Shown here: positions 12,384 through 23,141 of the stretch, piece by piece | Layout of the letters: every line of letters starts with the position of its first letter | How positions within the stretch are numbered: position 1 is the first letter of the stretch | From: Rhizophagus clarus | Taxonomy: Eukaryota; Glomeromycota; Glomeromycetes; Glomerales; Glomeraceae | Direction of reading: 5' to 3' | DNA length: 64,000 nucleotides | Assembly (NCBI GenBank): GCA_015698045.1 | Contig: BLAL01000053.1 | Location: forward strand, 560,501 to 624,500 | Position numbers and translations under genes: made by a program | Notes under the pieces: generated by a model | Told to the model about the DNA's origin: nothing | The model's input: only the letters and a program-made list of their open reading frames with translations | Databases searched by the model: none

Positions 12384-13561
12384 AAGTGTCGATCGGGAGA
12401 GTTTTAGATTAGTCCGTATAAATTAATTTTGAATTGTGTGACCTGCGCCTGATCTAACCTGTTTTTTGGTAGCTTAGTCGGAAGGTTCCGTGTTTCATGG
12501 GCAATTTGATCCGATGATTTAATCAGACGATTCTGGGTTTACTAATGTATAAAAAAAAATTTTATCCCCGTTGGCCGATGACTGGCCGATGTTTGCTACT
12601 ACATTATCTTTAGTAATTATAACAGTAGGTCACTTAACGAAATTCTTTTTTTTTCTAATTACTTTTCGGTATTTAGCATTTGACTAATACTAATAAGTAT
12701 GATAAATAATGTTAACTCATTTTAGTAAATTCACGAGAAATTTTTTTTTTTGTAATAGATGGATTTTTTTTCAATGGTATAGCAGGGGTTTTTTTTGACG
12801 GAAATCTTTAAGAATGAAATGAGGAGGAAAGAATGCGACAGAAGGGGGAAGTGATGATGAAATAGTGGGAAGTGATGAAGGGAAGGGAAGAATGAGATGG
12901 TAGGGGGAGTTAAGAACAAAATGAAGGAGGAATTAAGAACAAAATGAAAGGGGAGTTAAGAACAAAATGGAGAGTGAGTTAGGAATGAAATGAGGGGTGG
13001 GAATGAAATGGAAGGGAGAGTTAAGAATGAAATGGATGAGGAGTCAAGGACGAAATGGAAGAGGGAGTAAAGAATGAAATGGAAGGGGGAAGTGAAGTAT
13101 GAAATAGAAGGATGAAGTGGAAGAAGGAGTGAAAATTGAAATGGAAAGGGAGTGATGGATGAAGTAGAAAAGAAGTAAAAACAAAGTGAAAGAGAAAGCA
13201 ATAAATAAAGTAAAAGGAAGAGGAAGAATAAAATGAAAGATAAGTAATAAAGTGATGAATGAAATATCAAAAAGTGATGATCATAATAAATGGGAAGAGA
13301 GTAAGCAAAATAGAAGGAAATTAACAAACAAAGTGGAAAGTAAAACAAGGAGATGGAATAGAAATAAAATGAGAATAAAAACAAAATAAAAAAAAATAAG
13401 AGGTTAGTGGTAGAATAAGGGGTAGAAAGCAAATGAAAATGAAAACCCAAGAACATACCTTCACAGTAAACTGAGAGAATAAAGACGCAAACTTCTCAAA
13501 ATTCAAATCCTCATTGGGTTCATCAATCCATTCCCGGTGCAGCGTGATGGGTTACACCTAG
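12384..13561. mobile_element. Insertion inside the left foldback arm
   Basis: The mirror arm runs uninterrupted from CAGCACATATTTTATAATAA onward (reverse complement of about 14770-14815), while the left arm breaks after CAGCACATATTTAT (about 12337) and resumes at TTTTATAATAAAAAAGG (13562). TTTATATAATAAAAAA before the inserted block (about 12367-12382) and TTTATAATAAAAAA after it (13563-13576) look like a ~14-bp target duplication with a 2-bp difference. The inserted ~1.2 kb starts near TAAGTGTCGATCGGG and ends GGGTTACACCTAG. It contains the purine-rich tract 12785-13450. The long duplication favours a retroelement, but no reverse transcriptase is present and the class is unresolved. Confidence 0.6.
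12785..13450 (+). repeat. Purine-rich simple tract (GAATGAAATGGA-like)
   Basis: Over about 650 bp the plus strand is overwhelmingly G+A, with a loose repeated phrase of the form AAGAATGAAATGGAAGGGGGAGT. The opposite strand is correspondingly C+T-rich and gives a long Ser/Phe/Leu open frame with no protein-like character. Such polypurine/polypyrimidine tracts can form triplex DNA. A similar but weaker tract lies at 43195-43560. Confidence 0.8.
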
Positions 13562-13973
13562 TTTTATAATAAAAAAGGATTTTTTTTCTGCTTTTTTTAA
13601 CTTAGTAAGATACATATATATAGTATATTGATATACTGTATAACTGTGAACCACTTTTCTGCTTGTGTTTATAATATTTTGTAGCAAATATTTTATTAAT
13701 CATGAAATTTAATGTCATATAATATTTCACAAAGTGTTTCAACAATCATTTATATAAAATAATCACTTTTTTTATCACCGTTTTCAAATTACTGTGATCG
13801 GTGATTAATTTTGTAATAAATAAAAATTGATTTTATGAAAATAAAAATAAATCACGTTTATGCTATAAATACTATGAATATCACTTGATCTATGCAATGC
13901 TAAGCCACCATTGTATAACATTATTGATGGTATTTTTATTGTTCGTCTTTTGATTTTTGTTGTAGCTTATAAA

Positions 13974-14040
13974 CTGATTCCTAAGACACGATTCCTAAAA
14001 ACTGATTCCTAAAACTGATTCCTAAAGATTCCTAAGGTTC
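13974..14040 (+). repeat. Short tandem repeat GATTCCTAA
   Basis: GATTCCTAA occurs about five times within 65 bp in the centre of the foldback-like element. A second micro-repeat, TTGTTTTCAG, occurs at about 14457-14497. These are slippage products with no evident function. Confidence 0.75.
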
Positions 14041-14579
14041 ATACCAACTTCCACCAAGTAAAAGGTAATAATTTTTTATTCTATATTATTATTTCTAACT
14101 ATTTCTTTCGCTTCTAACTATTTTTTTCTCATTAACTAATTTTTATTTTTTTAGATCTTTTGTTCTTAAGCAAAGGACTTGGGAAAGTTAGTTAGTGTTT
14201 CTTTAAAGATACTTACATTAATATTTAAATACTATTTAGATAGAAGTATTCTTAAAGTTCTAAAGACTCTAAAAAAAAATTAGAAATACAATAAAGAAAC
14301 GGTTAAAAAATTTTTTACCTAGTGTATGTTTTAAATTAAAGCGGCTTAAAAATAAATAAAAGGAGAGCAGTTGTCGTTTCTTTTTAAAAGATAGTTTCAA
14401 AATCAATTTTTATTGCGTTTTTTATAATGTAAATAAACAGTATTTTGTTATTTTCTATTGTTTTCAGTTGTTTTCAGTTGTTTTCGTTGTTTTCAGGATT
14501 TAATTTTAATTCGACAAATCACCTGATCACAGTAATTTGAAAACGATGATTATTAGATAGTCAAAATAAAATAATGCAA

Positions 14580-15650
14580 CCATAAACTATCTTATATAAA
14601 TAAATATGCATCAAAAATTCAAAATTCTTCATACTGTAGAATATTTTGACATTGAATTTCAAGATTTATAAAAAATTCTGGTACAAAAAATATTATAAAC
14701 AAACATATGCAGAGAAAGCGATTCATAGTTATACATCAATATACCATTTGCATCTTAATGCAAAAAAAATGTAAAAAAGGCTTTTTTATTATAAAATATG
14801 TGCTAAAACTTTCAGTAGAATAGTATTATACATTGAAATTTATGATTCACAAAAAATGTCTGATACAAAAATATTAAAAATACTCCTAGAAAAGTGATTC
14901 ACTTTTAATAATTTCAAAAACAGTTAAAACGCAGAAAAATGCAGAAAAAATCAATTTTTCATTGTAAAGTATGTGCTGAATCTTTCAGTGGAATAATGAT
15001 ATAAATTGAATTTTCTGATTCTTGAAAAAAAAGTGGTACAAATTATTTTAAATTCATCAAGAAAGGTGATTCACTTTTAAAAACATAGTAAAAATGCAGG
15101 AAAATGCAGGAAATGCGGAAAAAAACATATTTTTAATATAAAGTATGTAAGTAGAGTAGCATTTATATATATATATATATACATCGAACTTTATGATTCA
15201 CAAAAAATGTTTGATACAAAAATATTAAAAATTCGCTTAGAAAAGTGATTCACTTTTAAAAAATCCCAAAATCAGTAAAATGCAGAAAAAATTGATTTTT
15301 CAATATAATGTATGTGCTGAAACTTTCATTCAGTATAATATTGTCATAAATTGAATTTTGTGATTCGCAAAAAAAAAAATCAAATACAAAATTATAAAAA
15401 ACTCGTCTAGAAAAGTGATTCACTTTTAAAAAATCCAAAAATGAGGCAAAAATGCAAAAAAAATGCAGAGAAATGCAATTTTCCAATATAAAGTATATAT
15501 TGAATCTTTCAGTAAAATAGTATTATGTATCGAATTTTACGATTCACAAAAAAATCCGGTATAAAAATATTAAAAATTCGTGTAAAAAAAGTGATTCACT
15601 TTTTCAATACTAAAATCACATGATAACCTCGCAAAATCGGATTTTCTTAT
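14580..15650 (-). repeat. Right arm tandem repeat array (about six units)
   Basis: These are the same ~170-bp units as in the left arm but in reverse complement: GAAAAGTGATTCACTTTTAA hairpins at about 14888, 15063, 15240, 15409 and 15583, with a diverged copy near 14718. The spacing is 170-178 bp. This arm is longer by roughly one unit than the left arm and is not interrupted. Confidence 0.8.
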
Positions 15651-15669
15651 TTTTGAAAACGACCCTTAT

Positions 15670-16218
15670 ATTAAATCAATGAAATCATCAATTATTTAAA
15701 AAAATTGTCAAATATCCAAAGATTCTTGAACAATTATTTGATGCTAATTAACGACAGTATATAATTAGTCTCTTGAATTTTATTTGCTTTTTACAGTAAA
15801 AAAAAAGTAAGTTGTTATTTAAAAACATTGTAAAGGAATTAAAATTCCGTTTTATCAGATTTTTAAACTATTAAATTTATTAGTCAAATTGACGAGACTT
15901 TTATTTGTATATTTAAAACCTGTTTTAATAAAAAATGTGAATTTATAAATTATAAAAATTTAATTTTGTCTAATTAAAAATATTATGTTCATCGTTATGA
16001 TCATTTTATCATTATCTTACATTTTATATTTTACGCGTAAATATATAATCCATTATGAATAATATCGGATTAGTTTACGACAAAAATTGGTACTTTTATA
16101 CAGATGTTAGAAGTTAGTAATTTCATTCAAGCGCCAAGAATTGAATCGTTTATAATGGGCAGTTAAACACTTGAATAGATCATAGTTCATCAAAGCATGA
16201 TATTTTAGTCCAGTGATG
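15670..16218. other. Intergenic DNA
   Basis: No gene or repeat was recognised between the foldback-like element and the next inverted-repeat element. Confidence 0.5.
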
Positions 16219-16867
16219 CCCTATAAAAAATAAATGTCCGGAAAATGTTATCAAAAATGTCTGGAAAATGTCTGGAATAAATCTGATGTGTCCGGAACAT
16301 GTCCACTTTTTTGGTACATGTCTGACACACTTCTGATACTTAAAATTTTGACATGTCCTAACTTTGTCCAGAATTCGTCCAGTATTTGTTCGGTATAAAA
16401 TTTTGGACAAATTCTGGACAGTTAAACCTGGACAAATTCTGGACATAGTAAAAAAACCAGATAGACAAATTCCGGACATAAAAAAGTTCAGGACAAATTC
16501 TGGATACTATTTCCAAAAAAGGATAAATTAATTTTGTAAAAAAATGCAAAAAGCACAAAACTGACATTCAAAACCTTTTCTGTCGTACTAATTAAAATTG
16601 CAGAGCAGGCAAAAATACTATATATCTATGATATAAAAATTTTGGGTTAAGGGAATAATGATGATCATCTATCCATTGATCATCTTTTGTGGCAAATTTT
16701 ACGAAAATACATTTCCGGACAATTTCTGGACAATTTCCTAATATCCCGAAAATGCAGTGTTTTCGGAACAGTTTCTGGATACACAGTGTCCAGAATTCTG
16801 GACAATATTTTAGATAATTTTTCTGGACATTTTCCGGACATTATCCGGACACTTATTTTTTATAGGG
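16219..16867. mobile_element. Palindromic MITE with CCCTATAAAAAATAA ends and GTCCGGA repeats
   Basis: Left end CCCTATAAAAAATAAATGTC (16219-16238) pairs with right end GACACTTATTTTTTATAGGG (16848-16867); one mismatch in the 20-bp inverted repeat. ATG flanks both sides (16216-16218 and 16868-16870), a possible 3-bp duplication. The interior is packed with GTCCGGA, GGACAAATTCTGGAC and similar words in both orientations, so the whole element can fold back. The open frames inside it (Cys/Ile/Pro-rich) are artefacts of the repeat. A truncated inverse copy is at 11279-11453. Confidence 0.75.
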
Positions 16868-16871
16868 ATGG

Positions 16872-17420
16872 TAAATGACCAGGTCATTTGTCCATTTTGA
16901 GATGACCCCTGAATGACCTTCAAATGACCTAGTCATTTAGGTCATTTTTCTCCTTTTTTTCTTTCTTTCTTTTTTTATTTAAAATTAATGCTTTATAAAT
17001 TAGGCCAAGTTTATGATTCCGCCAGAATTATGAATTTATAACATCACACGAAAATTTTCATCTATAAAATATCGAAATTATATGAATTGTATGAATAGTT
17101 TTGGTCAGAATTTGATGTAATTTTTAAATGACTAGGTCATTTGTCATTTAACGTTGAAATGACCAAATGTCACGTGACTGTCATTTGAGTCAATTTCCCC
17201 CAGTATCACCGTCATTTTTCTTCCCCACGTGACTTTTCGGCCGGCATTATGGAATTACCTGTTATGAATAATCATGTGACAAATGTGGTATCACCGAAAA
17301 AATTTTTAAGTCCCTATGAAAAATGGGAGTGACAAATATTTTTATTATGATCACGTGGGACGGTGATACTGGGTAAGATTCGAGTCATTTGAGGTCATTT
17401 TGGTCATTATATGAGTGAAT
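16872..17420. repeat. Inverted repeat block rich in AATGACC / GGTCATT
   Basis: AATGACC and its complement recur about ten times, dense at the two ends (16873-16955 and 17385-17415) and near 17130-17165. The outer words TAAATGACCAGGTCATTTG and GAGGTCATTTTGGTCATTAT are partly inverse to each other. The block is probably another palindromic element adjoining the MITE at 16867; its borders could not be fixed. Confidence 0.5.
17199..17373. mobile_element. Small nested inverted-repeat element
   Basis: CCCAGTATCACCGTC at 17199-17213 is the exact reverse complement of GACGGTGATACTGGG at 17359-17373, and CCACGTGA (17225-17232) pairs with TCACGTGG (17351-17358). Length is about 175 bp. No target duplication is evident. 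It lies inside the AATGACC-rich block. Confidence 0.65.
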
Positions 17421-18067
17421 CCAACTTTGCGATTCGAACGATTTATCTCACTTATTGGAGCTATTATTCTCAGACAAGGGTTTGATTTACCTTACTTTTA
17501 GATTACCTTTAGGTTATCTAAAACAGATAAACCTGAAAGCTTAAATTTCGTCGCAATAATTTTATTACCATTATCAAATTGCCGTCGAAATCATTATTTA
17601 ATAACTAGTTTTAGAAATAACTAATAGTAAAAAAATAAAAATAATTATACGTTAAATTATGACAAACGCGTTAATAATATCTCGTTATACTGATTTTATA
17701 ACAAATATTATTAATATTAATAGAAACTGAACTTGCAGTTCTTTCATAATTTGCGATATTACTTTTACAGATACAATACTAACAAATTATAATATGATAT
17801 GAATAGATAGTTCAAATTTCAAATTACCAATTTTTTATTATTAATAATAAAGAAATTACTAATTATCATAAATTCATAATAATGATGGTTCATTATTAAA
17901 GGGTAGCAACGCGAATAAAATATTTTTAACAAAAGATAGAAACTCATAAGAAAAATAATAATAAAAAATTCGAAGATATTGAAATATACAAAAAATTAAC
18001 TTCGTCATCGACTTAAATGAATTAAATATTAACTGAAATAATGTATAATAAATTAAATATAATACCT
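17421..18067. other. Intergenic DNA
   Basis: A+T-rich sequence with no recognisable gene or repeat. Confidence 0.5.
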
Positions 18068-19490
18068 CGTTCTTGATTGTAATGTGTTAGAAATCTCCAA
18101 GTCGAGTAATTGTGAATCATGACAGCCATCTGTTAAAAAATGATATTAGTAAGTATATGATTAATTATTTGATTTATAAGGTGTGAATATGATACTTCGT
18201 TATCTTCCGCATATAGGCATGAAGTAATAATAGATGAATTAATGGGTTTTGAAAATTTTAAAAGTAAAAAATTTATTAGTGTAAATGGCATTGGGATCTT
18301 TTTCATATGAAGTTGAAATTTCATGTATCTCTTTGTCAGCTTCTTCAAATATGGGTTTAATTTCTTTTCCTTTATAGCCAATTATGATCAGGATGCTTAG
18401 GATTACAAGAACTAAACCGAAAATAAAATTTTTTCTTAATTCATCTACTGTTAGACTTAGACTTGAAATAGCATTCATACATCTATAACCAATTTCTTAT
18501 AAATTTCAGGATTACCTTTCCAAATTCCCATTACATGTTTCTAATGCTAAGCTAATATACCAAACTAAAAATATCAGAAGATAATGTATACGGTTCTCCA
18601 TTTAATACTTCTGAAGCAATATATGGCAACACACCAAATATTTTATCATTTGATTTTGTTTATATAATGGACCTGATAATCCAAAATCTGAAATAAAAGA
18701 CATATAGGATTTTAATTTAGGATAATAAATTTGTAATATATTTCCACCATGAAAATACTTATGAAATATCTTGCTTGATTTATGTGAATTATTAAGATTA
18801 TATGATAGTTTAGATAAGAACATAATTTTATCTTTCCATAAAATACTGGTAAAATCATTTGATCATTTGATAGAACACTTATTCCTTTGTTTTCGGATCT
18901 TTGGTTATTCCATAAAATTCAAAAGTTCATTACATTGTTCATTATAATTCCAATGCGTTTTGAGCTATAATTTAAATTAAAAAAAAAAATATTATTAATC
19001 AACAGAATAAAAGTTATATATATTGTAAACTTAAAATATACCTCATTTAAATTTTCAACTGATACATTTTGTCGATTCATTTAATCTTTTCAAAGCAACT
19101 TTTATAGATTAAAGTCCTTGTTTTTTCCAACTTTTACCATTTTTTCTAAGATATATTGCTTAACCATCAATCCAAGTCGCTGAATCACCTTCACCAATTT
19201 GTTTTGTATTTTCAAGTCTATCAAATGGTACCCATTCGAGGAATGATGGATACGGAAATTTATAAACGTCATCATATATTAATTTTTGCATTATAAAATT
19301 GTATTCTTGATAAATTCATCAATATCATGATTTTCACTGGTCCATCCTTTAATTATATGACAAGGAACACATAAGTTTATGATGCGGACTATAACAATTC
19401 TTATGATTGATGTTTATTGAAACTGAATCATTGCCAGCAAGGACATCAAATTCAGATTCTACCTTTGCATTTCATTAAAATTATTATCTT
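18068..19490 (-). pseudogene. Broken AMF-type protein kinase
   Basis: Read on the minus strand, the pieces follow the order of the better copies at 44.9-48.0 kb: an N-terminal KGWTSENHDIDEFI motif (about 19310-19350), FLEWVPFDRLENTKQIGEGD (about 19190-19245), a KVALKRLNES lysine motif (about 19085-19115), then C-lobe remains with YFHGGNILQIY in place of DFHSGN (about 18735) and SDFGLSGP (about 18675). Further on come GYKGKEIKPIFEEADKEIHE and STSYEKDPNAIYT (about 18285-18385), and a terminal exon trace encoding HDSQLLDLEIS (about 18080-18125). Several stops and frameshifts separate the pieces and the catalytic loop HKD is lost, so it cannot be active. It is oriented opposite to most other kinase copies in the window. 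Confidence 0.8.
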
Positions 19491-19945
19491 TACTCGTTTT
19501 TTTTTCTTTATGATTAAAGGTTTAATAGAAAATAAATTCGTAAAAATTTTATTAAGGATAAAAAGGAATTAAATAACCAATAAGAAATCAAACATTGTGG
19601 TACACTAACACATGATATAGATCGACGACCGATGCGACTTTATACATATAAACTTCGACACTTCGAAGTAATCCTTAACTCGAATATTTTTGGTTAGTTA
19701 TGAAAATATTTTTAAACTTTATAAAACTTGTTTGGAAATTATTTACGGTATATTTTAACAAATAAAATTAGATTATTTACAATAAAGTATTAAGTAGTTT
19801 CTTTACTCTTCATTTGTTAGAATTTTTGTTTTCACGTTCAAACATCTCCCATTTTATTTTGTTTTTTTTGTTGTTTCTACATCATAAATTTTTACTTTGG
19901 ATTTTACTTAGACGTCGTAGTATTAGGCCTGGTTTATTTCGAAAA
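19491..19945. other. Upstream region of the kinase relic
   Basis: No gene seen. The stretch lies upstream (minus-strand sense) of the kinase pseudogene and may contain its former promoter. Confidence 0.45.
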
Positions 19946-20542
19946 CAATTACTTCACTGATAATCACTTTACCGACGAACGTTTAACCAACCTATCATAA
20001 GAAATATTACTAGTTCAAAACTATTTTTTAAAAAAAAAATTAAATTACTTTTATAAAACTTATTAAGAAAACACTATTATATTCAGCTGTGGTGAGAAAA
20101 AAAAAATGAGTAGACAGTAAAAAAACATTAAAAAGTCAAGCCATTAACATTATTCTTATGAATTGAAATGAAGACTTTGCAATGAAAAAAAAATCAGAAG
20201 AGGTTTAATCTGAAAATAAAAATTTAAAGTTTCATACTATAATATTGTTTTTTTTATGTTATATACATTATCTCATTTATATATATTTTTTTATTACCAT
20301 ATATTATATACGAATATGGCTGAAATCATTACTGTTATTAGTATAAAATTAAAACCAAATCAGATTAAAAAAAGAAAAAAAAAATATTAATACATATATA
20401 TTTCTTAAAAAAAAAAAAAAATTTAATTTTAAAAAATTGGCCTGCCGGTAGATGATCTCGTCGGCAAAACGTATGTCGCCATGTCGGTAAAATGATTGTC
20501 AGTGAAAAGCATGTGAAGTGAAGAAAAGCATGTGAAGCAATT
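19946..20542. repeat. Inverted repeat pair, possible degenerate MITE
   Basis: CAATTACTTCACTGATAATCACTTTACCGAC at 19946-19976 (shown in parts: TTCACTGATAATCACTTTAC) is matched in inverse by GTCGGTAAAATGATTGTCAG (20483-20502) and GTGAAGCAATT (20532-20542). On the right side the word GAAGTGAAGAAAAGCATGTG is duplicated. Upstream, GGCCTGGTTTA (19927-19937) resembles Harbinger ends, but its partner is missing on the right. No coding content. Confidence 0.45.
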
Positions 20543-23141
20543 ATTTATTATTATAGTTAAATTCATTTAATAAAATAAATAAACAAAATCATTGTACATT
20601 TGTACGTTAAAAAAATTTATAGAAGATAGACGTGTGCGTTGTGTACATAAAAAAATGTATTGACGCAATGCCAGAAATTTGAAAATTTTTAAAATTTTTT
20701 TCAAAGAACTTTGTTATTAGATGCTTCAATAAAATGTAATATGAAATAATTGTGGGACATTATAAGGCTGAATTATTTTTGTTACTATACATTGTAATTG
20801 TAGTAGTTGACAACGGCCAATTATTCGATATTAGTTAATTTCGTTAAATTTGAAATATGGTTGGTAATTTCTCAAAATTTATGTTGTTTCACATAATAAA
20901 CACCAACAAATTATAATTTTTCAGTGAAACCAATCTTTTTAACATTAAAAACCTTGGCATTGACCTCAGAAGTACGAGTACGTAATTAAACTAGCAGCAA
21001 AATTATGATCAGCCGCTGATCAATAAGGTCATATGAACCTATAATTTTAACCACTCATATTACACGTAAGTACAGAGTACAGATCACGCAGCAAAAAGAT
21101 TAACTAATTTATTGTGACACGTTCAACACACGTTTCGTTAATAGTCGTACATTTCAAAAAAAAAAAAAAAGAAAAGAAAGAAAAAGTTTTTTCCTGCCAA
21201 GAAATAAACGTAAGGTAACGTGTGGATTCTCTAGCACATATGTACATATAGAATCTGTAAAAGAAAGAAGCAATAACGAATGTAATCATGAAAAATTACA
21301 AATCAAATTTTTTGATTAGTTCAAATGATATCCAAATGATGTATAATTTAGAACCATGTCCAATCTCTGAACTTTTCTTGATGATGTTCTAAAAATCTGA
21401 AGGAAGAATATTTTTATATTGATAGGTTCTTTACGTGTGATTGTGTGATGTTTATTATTAATTGTAACTTGTAAGTAAAATTTCATTTTCTGAAATAATA
21501 TTGTACTTGACGTCAATATATCGATTAGAAATATTAGCGATGCTCCTTATTTTAATATTAGTTACTAATAAAAGATACTTATGGCAGGCGTCATAAACCA
21601 AAACTCCCATTCTATTCTACTTTGAGGATATAATATTTGATTAAGTTGATTGAAAATATTTTTAACTAACTTTACTTTATACAATATTTACTAGAATATC
21701 ATGATTCGTAGACGGATTTTTCGTAATTGATTCATAACAGATTACTGATAATATTATGGATTTATAATGAAGGTATTTTTTGTAAACCGAGAATTTAGGT
21801 TTAATATTTTTTGGTAATATTTTTAGATCAATATTTTTAAATTGTTATAAAAGTCTCTTAATTTAATACTCTTAATTTAATGCTCTTAATATTTAATACT
21901 TTGTTAATATTTAATACTTCTAATAATATTTTAAATACTTTATTCGAAAAATTTGATTGATAGATATTATTAGAACGAGTATCCTAAAATATAACGTTTC
22001 AAAAATAGTGTATTGCATTAATTATTTGAATACCAATGAAATACGTTCGATAACAGATAAGAATCTTATTTTGAGTTTTGTATACCTATCTTTTAAATGA
22101 AGTTGTGATTTCCGTTGATATTTCGTTGACATGCGAAACTACAAATTTTTAACGTGAATCCAAAAAAAAAAACTTTACGAAACATTTTTTTTTTTTTTTT
22201 TTTTTTTAAAGGAAAATCAAAAAGAGATTACGAAATTTCTTACGAAACATTTTTTTTTTTTTTTTTTTTTTTTCTTTTAAAGGAAAATCAAAAAGAGATT
22301 ACGAAATTTTCATACTGTTTATCATTTAAACTTTTTTAGAATAAATCATAAAAATTATTTAAAAATTGATTGTAATAATTTATGCATGAAAGATTTTCTA
22401 GTTCCTCAAAAGTTTATTCTAATTATAAATTTTTTTGGATCAACAACGGGTATTTATCACGAGGGTTCATGTCGTAATAATAAGATAAACCTGATCATCC
22501 GACCGCAATAATTTGTTTTTATAATTTGATTTCCTTTTTAACATTATTTCCGTCCGAGATCTCATCTAAAATGATACTCCTAAGATTTATTTCGTTAGAA
22601 TATAGATTTTTTTCGTTAGAATATTAGTTTATTGTGAATACAAATTTAGTTAGAAAATTAACTTCCATTTATCACCTTCAAAATTAACGAATAATAATAT
22701 CACCTTTCAACAAAATTAAACAAAACGTACATTTATTTATTTATATAATAATATTTATATTTTATTTTATTTTATTTTATTTATTTATTTATTTATTTGC
22801 GCATAACTTTTCCTTTTGTTATCATTTCAATTTAGCAAACAATAAAATTATTAATTATTATTAACAAACTAACTACCTTCAATTTTTATTATTTGGAACT
22901 TTATAATTTCTAAATTTCGATTTGGGTCAGGAAAAAAAAAAATTACTAGAACAAAATTTAAAAAAATTATCATCGAATATATCTTAAAATTTGATCTTTA
23001 AAAAAATTTAATTATTATTTATTAATTAAGAGAGAAACTACTAAATGGTTTTTTTTTATTACTATTATTTATTGTTCTCTAAATAAAAATTATTATAAAA
23101 GAAAATCTATGTATACAAATAATAAACAATTATTATATTAT
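20543..23141. other. A+T-rich intergenic DNA
   Basis: No coding region was recognised over about 2.6 kb. The only clear structures are homopolymer runs, the duplicated block at 22178-22310 and short ATTT-rich simple repeats near 22735-22800. Confidence 0.5.
22178..22310 (+). repeat. Two-copy direct duplication around poly-T
   Basis: TACGAAACATTTTTTTTTTT... followed by AAAGGAAAATCAAAAAGAGA and TTACGAAATTT occurs twice in a row (about 22173-22238 and 22239-22308). The copies are almost identical apart from the length of the T run, so this is a recent local duplication. Confidence 0.85.

Larger units (their letters stand above)
11651..15669. mobile_element. Foldback-like element with long arms made of ~170-bp tandem repeats
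   Basis: The left outer sequence (GAAAATCTGATTTTGCGAGG, about 11673-11692) is matched in inverse by CCTCGCAAAATCGGATTTTC (about 15627-15646). Inside each end lies a tandem array of ~165-178-bp units, each centred on the palindrome AAAAGTGAATCACTTTT: left units at about 11717, 11894, 12059, 12224 and (after an insertion) 13640; right units, inverted, at about 14718, 14888, 15063, 15240, 15409 and 15583. A further inverted match is CACCGTTTTCAAATTACTGTGATC (about 13777) against 14521-14545. The unpaired centre is about 13800-14510. ATTAAAT flanks both sides (11644-11650, 15670-15676), a possible 7-bp duplication. Long inverted arms built of tandem repeats are the hallmark of foldback elements (e.g. 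Drosophila FB). No transposase is visible. Confidence 0.7.

Noticed and set aside
12956..13456. 166-residue Ser/Phe/Leu-rich open frame on the minus strand
   Set aside because: It arises from the polypurine tract on the plus strand; composition is repetitive, with no domain and no splice-consistent neighbour.
16180..16567. Cys/Ile-rich open frames on the minus strand
   Set aside because: They lie within the GTCCGGA palindromic element and merely translate its repeated words.
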